Shown here: one piece after another, positions 17,448 through 24,710 of the stretch | Position numbering within the stretch: position 1 is the first letter of the stretch | Layout: each line of letters begins with the position of its first letter | Assembly: GCA_963769115.1 (NCBI GenBank) | Contig: CAVYKN010000020.1 | Coordinates: forward strand, 310,001 to 374,000 | Source of the DNA: DASTFY01 sp963769115 | GTDB lineage: Bacteria > Actinomycetota > Acidimicrobiia > Acidimicrobiales > Ilumatobacteraceae | Length of the DNA: 64,000 bases | Direction: 5' to 3' | Made by a program: the position numbers and the translations under genes | Notes under the pieces: model-generated | What the model saw: the letters and a program-made list of their open reading frames with translations, nothing else | Told to the model about the DNA's origin: nothing | Databases searched by the model: none

Positions 17448-18432
17448 TCAGGTCGACGACGTCGGGGCTGCGGGGGACACCGCGCCGGAGCCGCCGGTCA
17501 GCACCTCGACACCGTCATCGGTCACGAGGATCGTGTGCTCGAACTGGGCCGTGCGCTTGCCGTCGGCGGTGACCGCCGTCCAGTCGTCGTCCCACATGAC
17601 GTGACGCCAGCTGCCCACGCTGATCATGGGCTCGATGGTGAACGTCATGCCCGGCCGCATGATCGTGCGGGCCTTGGGCTCGTAGTAGTGGTGGATCTGC
17701 AGGTCGGAGTGGAACTGCTCGCCGATGCCGTGGCCGATGAACGCCCGCACCACGCCGTAGCGGTGCCGGCGGGCGTGGTCCTCGATGGCCCGGCCGATCT
17801 CGTTGATCGGGTGACCCGGCACCACGGCCTCGATGCCCCGCCACATGCACTCCTCGGTCACCCGGACGAGCTGCCGGCTCTCCTCGTCGACGTCGCCGAC
17901 GAAGAAGGTGGCGTTGGTGTCGCCGTGCACGCCGTCGAGGAACACGGTGACGTCGAGGTTGACGATGTCGCCGTCCTGGAGGGCCCGGGCGTCGGGGATG
18001 CCGTGGCAGATCACCTCGTTGACCGAGGTGCACACGCTCTTCGGGAAGCCGTTGTAGTTGAGCGGGCTCGGGTAGGCGCCCCGCTCCACGATGAGGTCGT
18101 GGACGAACACGTCGATGGCGTCCGTGGTGACGCCGGGCGCCACCTGCTCGCCGGCCTGGCGGAGGACGTCGGCGGCCAGGGCGCCGGCCCGCCGCATCCG
18201 CTCGATGAGCTCGGGCGTCTTGACCATGGGCTCGTTCCAGCGGGGCGGGATGCCGGTCTCGGCGTAGGGCGGGCGGGCGATGGCGGCCGGCACCGAGCGC
18301 ATCGGAGCTCACCTCGTGGGGCACGACCCGTCCCTCGAGGGGCTTGTGGCAGCGCTTGTACTTGCGGCCGCTCCCGCACCAGCACAGGTCGTTCGAGCGC
18401 AACACCGTCGTCGACGTCGTCGGGGTGGCCAT
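17448..18432 (-). CDS. map: Methionine aminopeptidase type I with N-terminal SEC-C motif (one frame change)
   Basis: About 327 aa after removing one base near 18306. It removes the initiator methionine from nascent proteins. The N-terminus carries a zinc-binding SEC-C motif, CWCGSGRKYKRCH (residues about 17-29), as in some actinobacterial enzymes that dock near the ribosome exit. The catalytic domain has the five metal ligands: NLDVTVFLDGVHGD (two Asp), GHGIGEQFHSD (His), FTIEPM (Glu) and FEHTILVT (Glu). The corrected join reads VSPMRSVPAAIARPPYAETG, as in relatives. ATG at 18432, TAGCCT 6 nt upstream, so leaderless. A break in an essential gene argues for sequencing error. Confidence 0.93.
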
Positions 18433-18438
18433 GGCGCC

Positions 18439-18444
18439 AGGCTA
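18439..18444 (-). promoter_or_regulatory. Putative -10 element, leaderless start of map
   Basis: Minus-strand TAGCCT, 6 nt before ATG 18432. Confidence 0.5.
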
Positions 18445-18756
18445 CGCCCCCTGGCCGCGGGCGCGTCGCCCGGCGGTCGGCCAGCCCGCCGTCTCGGCCA
18501 CCACTCGACGTGGTGGGCAGATGTTCACCCTGCGTGGTGCGAACCGACACGAGTGTTGAGATTTCGGGACATCGGTTCCGGATGGACACCGCGCGCCGTG
18601 AACCCGTCCGTACCGTCCCTCACGCAACGTGGCGGTCGGCGGACCATTTATGGAGCCACGTTTCCGATGGGGCGCTCCTCGGATCCTCTCTGGACCGAGG
18701 AGCGCCGCTCGGACGGCGCCGACGAATCGAGGCGAACCGGGAGAGGGAGCGATCTG
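18445..18756 (+). other. Non-coding region upstream of Tad operon
   Basis: About 310 bp without a credible gene, between map (divergent) and cpaB. It must hold the promoter of the Tad operon. I see a strong hairpin at 18671-18706 and a Shine-Dalgarno-like GGGAGAGGGAG at 18740-18750, but no unambiguous -35/-10 pair or known riboswitch. Confidence 0.5.
18671..18706 (+). repeat. 12-bp-stem hairpin in Tad operon leader
   Basis: GGCGCTCCTCGG (18671-18682) and its perfect complement (18695-18706) flank a 12-nt loop, 50 bp before the cpaB start. No T-run follows, so it is not a classical terminator. It may be an mRNA leader structure or a dimeric repressor site. Confidence 0.55.
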
Positions 18757-19411
18757 ATGGCCCACGGGCGGGCGCCGAAGAGCACGGCGACGGTGGCACG
18801 CGTGAAGCGGGAGCGCCGTGTCCCCTGGATCGCGCTCGGTCTGCTGCTGGTGTTCGGGGCCGGTCTGGGCTTTGCGGCTTGGTCTCGGGCGACGTCCTCC
18901 CGCAGCTCCTGTGCTGGTCGCGGTGCGTGACGTGGCCGCGGGCGAGACGGTGGCGGTCGACGCGGTCGGGACGGCCGAGGTCGGCGCCGGTCCGGAGGTT
19001 CGCACCGTCGCCGCCTCCGACCTCGATCTCGTCGTGGGCCGAGTGGCCCGTGGTCCGATCCCGTCGGGCAGCGTCCTGTCGCCGGACATGGTGAGCGACG
19101 GCGATGCCGTGCCCGCCGGCCAGGCCGTGATCGGTGCCGTGCTGGAGCCCGGCGCCTATCCGACGGCCGCCCTCCGTCCCGGCGATCCCGTGCGCATGGT
19201 CGAGACGGCGGCGGCCGGCGACCTCGCGGCGGTGCCGAAGGAGCTCGGCGCCGGGCGGGTCTGGGCCGTCACCACACCGGACGGCCCGGGTGCGGACGGG
19301 CTCTTCGTCTCGCTGCTGGTCCCGGAGGGCCAGGCCGCGGCAGCGTCGAACGCCGCCGCTCGCCAGCAGCTCCGTCTGGTCCTCACGGGATGCGATGACG
19401 GTGCCGCGTGA
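18757..19411 (+). CDS. cpaB: CpaB/RcpC-like SAF-domain pilus assembly protein (one frame change)
   Basis: About 217 aa after removing one base near 18895. A basic N-terminus and one membrane helix (WIALGLLLVFGAGLGFAAW) are followed, in the second frame, by a SAF domain (VLVAVRDVAAGETVAVDAV and GRVARGPIPSGSVLSPDMV), the fold of CpaB/RcpC and flagellar FlgA. CpaB proteins are periplasmic-side components of Flp/Tad pilus assembly. First gene of the Tad operon. The ATG at 18757 is preceded by a purine-rich Shine-Dalgarno. It overlaps the next start by 4 nt. Confidence 0.82.
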
Positions 19412-20196
19412 TCATCGCCGTCGCCGGCGGCAAGGGCTCGCCCGGCGTCACCGCGCTTGCGGCCCTGCTCGCGTCCACCTGGACGCGAGTCGAGCACCCG
19501 CGGGTGCTCCTGGAGGCCGACCCTGAAGGTGGTGTGTTGGCCGCCCGCTGGCACCACGCCCTCGGCGTCACGCACGACCCGGGGTTGCTCTCGCTGGCTG
19601 CGGCTCGCGACGGCTCGGCGCTCGAGCGCGTGCGCCGGCACGGTCAGCCGATCGGCGACGCGTTCGAGCTCGTGGCCGGTCCGCCAGGCGGCGCTCAGGC
19701 CGAAGCCTGCCTGCGCGAGCTCGGTGACGGCGCCGCCGAGGCCCTGCGGGACGCGCCGGTGGTGTGCATCGTCGACTGCGGTCGCCTGCACCCGGCGAGC
19801 CCGGCCCTGCCGTTGGCGCGGGCGGCGGAGCACGTGCTGCTCGTCACCCGGCCGCGCCTCGACGAGGTGGTGGGGCTCGCTCCCGCCGCCGAGCGCCTGC
19901 TGGCGGCCGGATTGGCCCCGACCCTGGTCTGCGTCGGTACGGCGCCGTTCGAGCCGGCGGAGGTGGCCGAGCACGTCGGACTCCCGCTGCGCGCGGTCAT
20001 CGCCGACGATCCCGTCGCACTGGCCGCCCTCTTCGCGCAAGGACCCGCCGCCCGCCGGGTGGTCCGCAGCCGGGTGCGGAAATCGGTCGCCGCGTTGGTG
20101 GGGACGCTCGTGCCGGACATCGCGCCCGCCGAGGAACCGCGGGCCGAGACGGTCGACGCAGCAGACGCGTCGACAGAAGCAGCTGGTGTCCGGTGA
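19408..20196 (+). CDS. tadZ: TadZ/CpaE-like ParA-family protein
   Basis: 262 aa. A MinD/ParA-like ATPase-fold protein that localises the Tad apparatus. The N-terminus IIAVAGGKGSPGVTALAALLA is a degenerate deviant Walker A, with the signature Lys but Ser-Pro in place of the usual GKT context, so ATP hydrolysis may be weak. VVCIVDCGRLHPAS corresponds to the Walker B region. No receiver domain is present at the N-terminus, unlike CpaE of proteobacteria. GTG start overlapping cpaB, and it overlaps tadA by 4 nt. Tight coupling supports one operon. Confidence 0.8.
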   Translation: MIIAVAGGKGSPGVTALAALLASTWTRVEHPRVLLEADPEGGVLAARWHHALGVTHDPGLLSLAAARDGSALERVRRHGQPIGDAFELVAGPPGGAQAEACLRELGDGAAEALRDAPVVCIVDCGRLHPASPALPLARAAEHVLLVTRPRLDEVVGLAPAAERLLAAGLAPTLVCVGTAPFEPAEVAEHVGLPLRAVIADDPVALAALFAQGPAARRVVRSRVRKSVAALVGTLVPDIAPAEEPRAETVDAADASTEAAGVR

Positions 20197-21515
20197 GTAG
20201 CGAGCTGACCGACCGCGTCGTGACCGACGTGACCGACGCGCTCTCGTCCTGGTCGCACGCCGAGGAGGCGGCCGGGCGCGGCATCGGGCCGGCGGACGAG
20301 CAGGTCGAGCGGGAGCGGCTCCTCGTGAGCGCGTTGGAGGCGCAGCGCCGCCAGCGGCTCGTGGCCGGGCTGCCACCGCTCGATTCCGGAGAGGAAGCGG
20401 CCGTGGCCGCCGATGCCCGGGCTCGCCTCTCCGGCTTCGGTGCGCTCGAGCACCTGCTGGCCGACCCGACGATCGAGAACATCCACGCCAATGGCTGCGA
20501 CCGGGTCTTCATCACGCACGCCGGCGGTGAGCGCTCGGTCGGCCCTGCGCTGGCCGCCACCGATGCCGAGCTGATCGAGCTGATCCGCCGCATCGCCGCC
20601 CACGGTGGCCGCACCGAGCGCCGATTCGACGATGCCAAGCCGCTGCTGGCGCTCCGACTCCCGGACGGCTCACGCCTGTCCGCCGTCATGAACGTCTCCG
20701 GCCGTCCGAGCCTGAGCGTGCGCCGCCACCGGCACACCGACGTGGGGCTGGCCGATCTCGTCGCGCTGGGCACCATGGACGACGACCTGGCTTCCGTGCT
20801 GGCTGCCGCGGTGACCCGACCGCACCCACTGAACGTCGTCGTCGCCGGCGGCACGGATGCCGGCAAGACGACCTTGCTGCGGGCCCTGCTGGCGGAGATC
20901 GATCCGGCCGAGCGTCTCGTCGTGATCGAGGACGCGCTGGAGTTGCAGCTGGAACGGGATCCCGAGCGGCATCCGAACGTGGTGGAGCTGGAAACCCGCG
21001 AAGCCAACATCGAGGGCGCGGGCGAGATCACCATGCGCGACCTGGCCCGGCACGCGCTGCGCATGGCTCCCGACCGGGTCATCGTCGGCGAGGTCCGCGG
21101 TGGCGAGGTGCTGGAGATGCTGCTGGCCATGAGCCAGGGCAACGACGGCTCCATGTGCACCCTGCACGCCGACAGCTCGGCGGCCGCGCTCACGAAGATC
21201 GCCACCTACGCCCTGATGGCGCCCGAACGGATGCCGATCGAGGCCACGAACCTGCTCGTGGCGCAATCGGTCGATCTCGTCGTCCACCTGACTCGGCTGC
21301 CCGACGGCGGTCGCGTCATCTCGTCCGTCCGGGAGGTCACCGGCGCCGACGGGCGGCTGGTGGCGACCAACGAGGTCTTCGCGCCGGGCGACGACGGCAG
21401 GGCGCGGCTGGTCCACGCTTTCAGCGAGACGACGTGGGATCGGCTGGTCGCCAACGGTCTGGACCCGGCCGTGCTCGGCCGCTCGGACCGGAGGGCTTTG
21501 GGGGGCTGGGCATGA
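20193..21515 (+). CDS. tadA: Tad pilus assembly ATPase TadA/CpaF
   Basis: 440 aa. A type II/IV secretion-family hexameric ATPase that powers Flp pilus assembly at the cytoplasmic face. The N-terminal domain has LADPTIENIHANGCDRVFI. Walker A is GGTDAGKTTLLRALL, where Asp-Ala replaces the usual Gly-Ser in GxxGxGKT. The Asp box and Walker B region are DRVIVGEVRGGEVLEML, and the His box is GSMCTLHADSSAAAL. These are complete. GTG start at 20193 overlapping tadZ by 4 nt. It overlaps tadB by 4 nt (ATGA). Confidence 0.93.
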   Translation: MSSELTDRVVTDVTDALSSWSHAEEAAGRGIGPADEQVERERLLVSALEAQRRQRLVAGLPPLDSGEEAAVAADARARLSGFGALEHLLADPTIENIHANGCDRVFITHAGGERSVGPALAATDAELIELIRRIAAHGGRTERRFDDAKPLLALRLPDGSRLSAVMNVSGRPSLSVRRHRHTDVGLADLVALGTMDDDLASVLAAAVTRPHPLNVVVAGGTDAGKTTLLRALLAEIDPAERLVVIEDALELQLERDPERHPNVVELETREANIEGAGEITMRDLARHALRMAPDRVIVGEVRGGEVLEMLLAMSQGNDGSMCTLHADSSAAALTKIATYALMAPERMPIEATNLLVAQSVDLVVHLTRLPDGGRVISSVREVTGADGRLVATNEVFAPGDDGRARLVHAFSETTWDRLVANGLDPAVLGRSDRRALGGWA

Positions 21516-22346
21516 GCCCGCTCGTGGCCGGCCTGCTGGGCAGCGTGCTGGCGGCTGGCGTTCTCCTGGTCGTGGTCGGCCTGCGCGGGGTGCCCGAGCG
21601 TGACGCGCCGCGTCGTCGACTCGTGCCGGACGTCGATCGCCTCAACCTGCGCGTCTCGCTGGCCGTCGGCGTCGCCGTCCTCGTGTACGCGGCGACCGGA
21701 TGGCCGGTCGGAGCACTGGCCGGCGCGGCGTTCGGCTGGTCGGCGCCCACCCTGGTCGGCGCGAAGTCGGCCCGTCAGCGGGAGATCGACCGCATCGAAG
21801 GCGTCGCCCGCTGGGCCGAGCAGCTGCGCGACACGATGACCGCGGCTGCAGGTCTCCACGAGGCGATCGGTGTGACAGCGCGGGTGGCGCCACTCGCCAT
21901 CCGCCCGGCGGTGGAGGAGCTGGCCGCGGGGCTGCACGACCACCGGCTGCCCGACCTGCTGAAGCAGTTCGCGGCGCGCGTCGCCAACCCGGCCGGTGAC
22001 CAGGTGGCCGTCGCCCTCGCTGCTCGCCTCGGAGCGCCATGGCGCGCGGCTGGCCGACGTGCTCGACCGCGTGGCCGCAGCCGCCCGGGCCGAGGCCACG
22101 CTCCGCCTGCGGATCGAGGCCCAGCGGGCGCGGGCGGCCAGCCAGGCCCGGCTGGTCTCGGGGGTCATCGCCTCCGTCGTCGTCATCTACGTCGTTCTCA
22201 ACCGGAGCTATCTGGCCCCGTTCGGCACACCGGTCGGACAGGTCGTGCTGGCGGCGGTGTGCGCGCTGTGGTTCCTGTCCTTCTGGGCCCTGGTCCGCCT
22301 CGCCGCCTTCGAACCGGGATCGCGCCTCCTGGCGGTCGACCCGTGA
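21512..22346 (+). CDS. tadB: Tad pilus inner-membrane protein TadB (one frame change)
   Basis: About 277 aa after removing one base at 22019. A GspF/T2SSF-type membrane protein of the Tad platform. N-terminal helices include LVAGLLGSVLAAGVLLVVV and VSLAVGVAVLVYAATG. The cytoplasmic T2SSF domain reads RWAEQLRDTMTAAAGLHEAI and continues in the second frame LLASERHGARLADVLDRVA. Two C-terminal helices follow (LVSGVIASVVVIYVVL and VVLAAVCALWFLSFW). ATG overlaps the tadA stop. Works with TadC as the platform for pilin polymerisation. Confidence 0.88.
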
Positions 22347-23230
22347 TCTCCGTCCTCCTGATGGGCATGGTGGCCGGCGGCGGGCTCTGGCTCATGGCCA
22401 GGGGCTGGTGGCCGGCGCGCCGGCCGCTCGGTCCCGCGGTCGCCGCCCTGGGACGGCCGGGCGGCGCGGTCCCGGTCGACGCCGTCACCGAACCCGTCTG
22501 GCGCCGCGGCCTGCGCTCCGTGGCGATCACCATCGAGGGCGACCGCGTGGCCCGCCGTCCTTCGCTGGCCGCCGACCTGGCCGTCATCGGCCGGACGGCC
22601 GAGGAGCAGGCCCTCGACAAGCTGCAGACAGCGCTCTTCGGCGCCGGGCTGCCCGTCGTGCTGTGGCTGATCTCGACCCTCGGGACACCACTCCCGACGG
22701 GCATGGTGGGGCTGGGGTCGATCACGCTCGGCCTCGGCGGATGGTTCCTGTCCGACGCGCAGGCTGCGGCTCAGGCGGCGCGGCGCCGGCGGGAGTTCCG
22801 GGTCGTCCTCGCCACCTACCTGCGCCTCGTCACGATCCTGCTGGCCGGCGGCGCCGGGGTCGAGGAAGCGCTCCAGGACGCCGCCGGCTACGGCACCGGG
22901 TGGGGTTTCTCCCTGCTCCGCCGGGCCGTGAACGACGCCCGGCTGTCAGGGCGCTCGCCGTGGTCGGTCATGCTGGCCGTCGCCGAACGCACCGGCCTGG
23001 ACGACCTCAACGAGCTGGCCGGGGCCATGGCCCTGGCCGGCGAGTCCGGCGCACAGGTCCGCCGGTCCCTCGAGGCATCGGCCGACGCGCTGACGACCCG
23101 CGAGCTGGCCGACGTCGATGCCCGAGCCGCGTCGCGGACCGAGCGCATGAACGCGCCGGTGGCCCTGCTCGTCGTCGGCTTCGTCCTCCTCGTGATCTTC
23201 CCCGGCGTCTACTCCGTCGTGAACCTCTGA
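22343..23230 (+). CDS. tadC: Tad pilus inner-membrane protein TadC
   Basis: 295 aa, intact. The second T2SSF-domain membrane protein. The N-terminal helix is VISVLLMGMVAGGGLWLMA, two helices lie at residues about 90-130, the T2SSF domain has FRVVLATYLRLVTILLAGGAGVEEAL-type sequence and SGRSPWSVMLAVAERTGLDDL, and the last helix is VALLVVGFVLLVIFPGVYSV. GTG start overlaps tadB by 4 nt. Its last codons and stop are the first copy of a 13-bp tandem repeat that continues into the intergenic space before the pilin gene. Confidence 0.9.
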   Translation: MISVLLMGMVAGGGLWLMARGWWPARRPLGPAVAALGRPGGAVPVDAVTEPVWRRGLRSVAITIEGDRVARRPSLAADLAVIGRTAEEQALDKLQTALFGAGLPVVLWLISTLGTPLPTGMVGLGSITLGLGGWFLSDAQAAAQAARRRREFRVVLATYLRLVTILLAGGAGVEEALQDAAGYGTGWGFSLLRRAVNDARLSGRSPWSVMLAVAERTGLDDLNELAGAMALAGESGAQVRRSLEASADALTTRELADVDARAASRTERMNAPVALLVVGFVLLVIFPGVYSVVNL

Positions 23231-23259
23231 CCAGAACCTCTGACCAGAACCTCTGACCA
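23221..23259 (+). repeat. Three perfect 13-bp tandem repeats over the tadC stop
   Basis: The unit GAACCTCTGACCA is repeated three times without mismatch. The first copy contains the last codons and TGA of tadC and the other two are intergenic. The flp pilin start is 42 bp further on. Confidence 0.9.
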
Positions 23260-23301
23260 TCTCTCGTCCCCACCATCACCAAGCACAGAAAGCAGTCACT
23301 C

Positions 23302-23496
23302 ATGATCACCCACCCCACCAACTTGACCACCAAGGCCTACGCCTGGCTCCAGTCCCGCGCCGCTGCCGCCGATGACCGCGGCGAGGTCAGCACCGAGGTG
23401 CTGTACGTCGCCGGCATCGCGGTCGCGCTGATCGGCGTCGTCGCCGCCATCCAGGCCGGCCTGATGGGCAAGGTCGGCGAGATCTTCGGCAGCTGA
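23302..23496 (+). CDS. flp: Flp-type major pilin precursor
   Basis: 64 aa. A short type IVb prepilin. The leader is long and polar (residues about 1-27). The processing site is predicted at G28|EVSTE in DDRGEVSTEVLYVAGI, with Glu at +5 as required for prepilin peptidases. The hydrophobic polymerisation helix is VLYVAGIAVALIGVVAAIQAG. The C-terminus KVGEIFGS is typical of Flp. Separated from tadC by a 71 bp gap including the 13-bp repeats, so it may have higher or separate expression. No TadV peptidase gene is in the window, so processing must be done by one encoded elsewhere. Confidence 0.9.
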   Translation: MITHPTNLTTKAYAWLQSRAAAADDRGEVSTEVLYVAGIAVALIGVVAAIQAGLMGKVGEIFGS

Positions 23497-23497
23497 C

Positions 23498-23878
23498 GTG
23501 AGAGCTCGGGGCAACGCGGGCGAAGTCACGGGAGCGGTGCTCCTGCTGCCTGTCGTCGTCACGATGGTGTTCCTCGTCATCCAGGCCGCGCTCGTGTACC
23601 ACGCTCGATCCGTGGTGGCGGCGGCCGCGGAGGACGCAGCACGGACGGCGCAAGCCGAAGGTGGCACGGCCGCCGGAGGACGGGCCGTGGCCGAGGAGCT
23701 GCTGCGCGGGTCCGACGGTCTGCTCCCCGCGCCCTCGGTGCGGATCGACCGCACGGCGACGGCGGTGACCGTCACGGTCTCCGGCCAGGTGCGCGGACCG
23801 ATCCCGTGGCTCCACCCGACGGTGACGGCCAGCGCCGGCGGCCCGGTCGAGCGCTTCGTCCCTGAGAGCGAGCGATGA
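23498..23878 (+). CDS. TadE-like pseudopilin
   Basis: 126 aa. An N-terminal TadE-type segment (GEVTGAVLLLPVVVTMVFLVIQA, processing predicted after the first Gly of that stretch with an acidic residue next) is followed by an extracytoplasmic domain with VVAAAAEDAARTAQAEGG, typical of the TadE/TadG family of minor pilins. GTG start, 1 bp after the pilin stop. Overlaps the next gene by 4 nt. Confidence 0.82.
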   Translation: MRARGNAGEVTGAVLLLPVVVTMVFLVIQAALVYHARSVVAAAAEDAARTAQAEGGTAAGGRAVAEELLRGSDGLLPAPSVRIDRTATAVTVTVSGQVRGPIPWLHPTVTASAGGPVERFVPESER

Positions 23879-24282
23879 GGTTCACCGGGTCGCGGGGTTC
23901 GGCCGGTGTGGGCGTCGTCCTGCTGACCCCGGTCGTGCTCGCTCTGCTCGCCTTCGCCGTGCTGGCGGGACGCGTCGGCACCGCGCACCAGGACGTCGTG
24001 TCGGCGGCTCAGGCCGCGGCGCGGGCAGCCAGCCTCCGTCAGAGTCCCGGGGCCATGGTCGCCGACGCCCGGGCCGCCGCGGAGACGACGCTGCGCAGCG
24101 CCGGGATCGCCTGCGGCTCCACGACGGTGCAGGTCAGCACTGCCGGCACCGGCGGCACGGTCGCCGCGACCGTGTCCTGTCAGGTCGCGCTGTCCGATCT
24201 GGTCGATCTCTCGCTCCCGGGCCAGAAGACGATCACCGCTCGCGCCAGCGCGCCCGTCGACCGGTATCGAGGTGGCCCATGA
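23875..24282 (+). CDS. TadE/TadG-like pseudopilin, second copy
   Basis: 135 aa. One N-terminal helix (GVVLLTPVVLALLAFAVLAG), then DVVSAAQAAARAASLRQSPG and a Thr/Gly-rich exported domain with two cysteines (IACGSTTVQ and VSCQVALSD) that could form a disulfide outside the membrane. Family-level assignment to TadE/G minor pilins rests on topology, the AARAAS pattern and position. Overlaps both neighbours by 4 nt. Confidence 0.75.
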   Translation: MRFTGSRGSAGVGVVLLTPVVLALLAFAVLAGRVGTAHQDVVSAAQAAARAASLRQSPGAMVADARAAAETTLRSAGIACGSTTVQVSTAGTGGTVAATVSCQVALSDLVDLSLPGQKTITARASAPVDRYRGGP

Positions 24283-24710
24283 GCGGCCCGGCCCGTCGCC
24301 TCCGCGGGGCGCGCGGGACGGCCAACGCGCTGATCATCATCGCCTTCACCGGCGTGATGCTGTTGGCCGCAGGGCTGGCGCACGACGGGAGCCGGGTGCT
24401 GGCTGCCCGGCGCGAAGCGGTCGACGTGGCCGACCAGGCGGCCCGGGCCGGCGTGCAGGCCGTCGATGCCGGCGCCGTGCGGGCCGGTCGGGTCGAGGTG
24501 GATCCGGCCGCGGCGCTGGCCGAGGCCGATCGGTTCGTGCGCGCCGCCGGCTACCAGGGATCGGTGGCCTGGGCCGGCGATCGACTGCGGGTGTCGGTCA
24601 CGATCCCCGTCGATCTGCCGCTGCTCTCGGCCGCAGGACTCTCGTCGACCACCGTCACCGGAGAGGGGTCGGCCCGCATCGTTCGAGGCATCTCGGAGGC
24701 TGATCGATGA
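24279..24710 (+). CDS. TadG-like Flp pilus protein, third copy
   Basis: 143 aa. N-terminal RGTANALIIIAFTGVMLLAAGLAHDGSRVLAARREAVDVADQAARAG is cut by me into its two parts: the helix ALIIIAFTGVMLLAAGLA and the ARREAVDVADQAARAG segment, both diagnostic of TadG/Flp-associated proteins. A small exported domain follows (VSVTIPVDLPLLSAAGL). It overlaps the LysM/BTAD gene by 4 nt (ATGA). Probably a minor pilin or pilus-tip component. Confidence 0.78.
   Translation: MSGPARRLRGARGTANALIIIAFTGVMLLAAGLAHDGSRVLAARREAVDVADQAARAGVQAVDAGAVRAGRVEVDPAAALAEADRFVRAAGYQGSVAWAGDRLRVSVTIPVDLPLLSAAGLSSTTVTGEGSARIVRGISEADR

Noticed and set aside
18445..18756. Cyclic-di-GMP or other known riboswitch upstream of Tad genes
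   Set aside because: I could not find the conserved core of any riboswitch class I know; only a simple hairpin is present.
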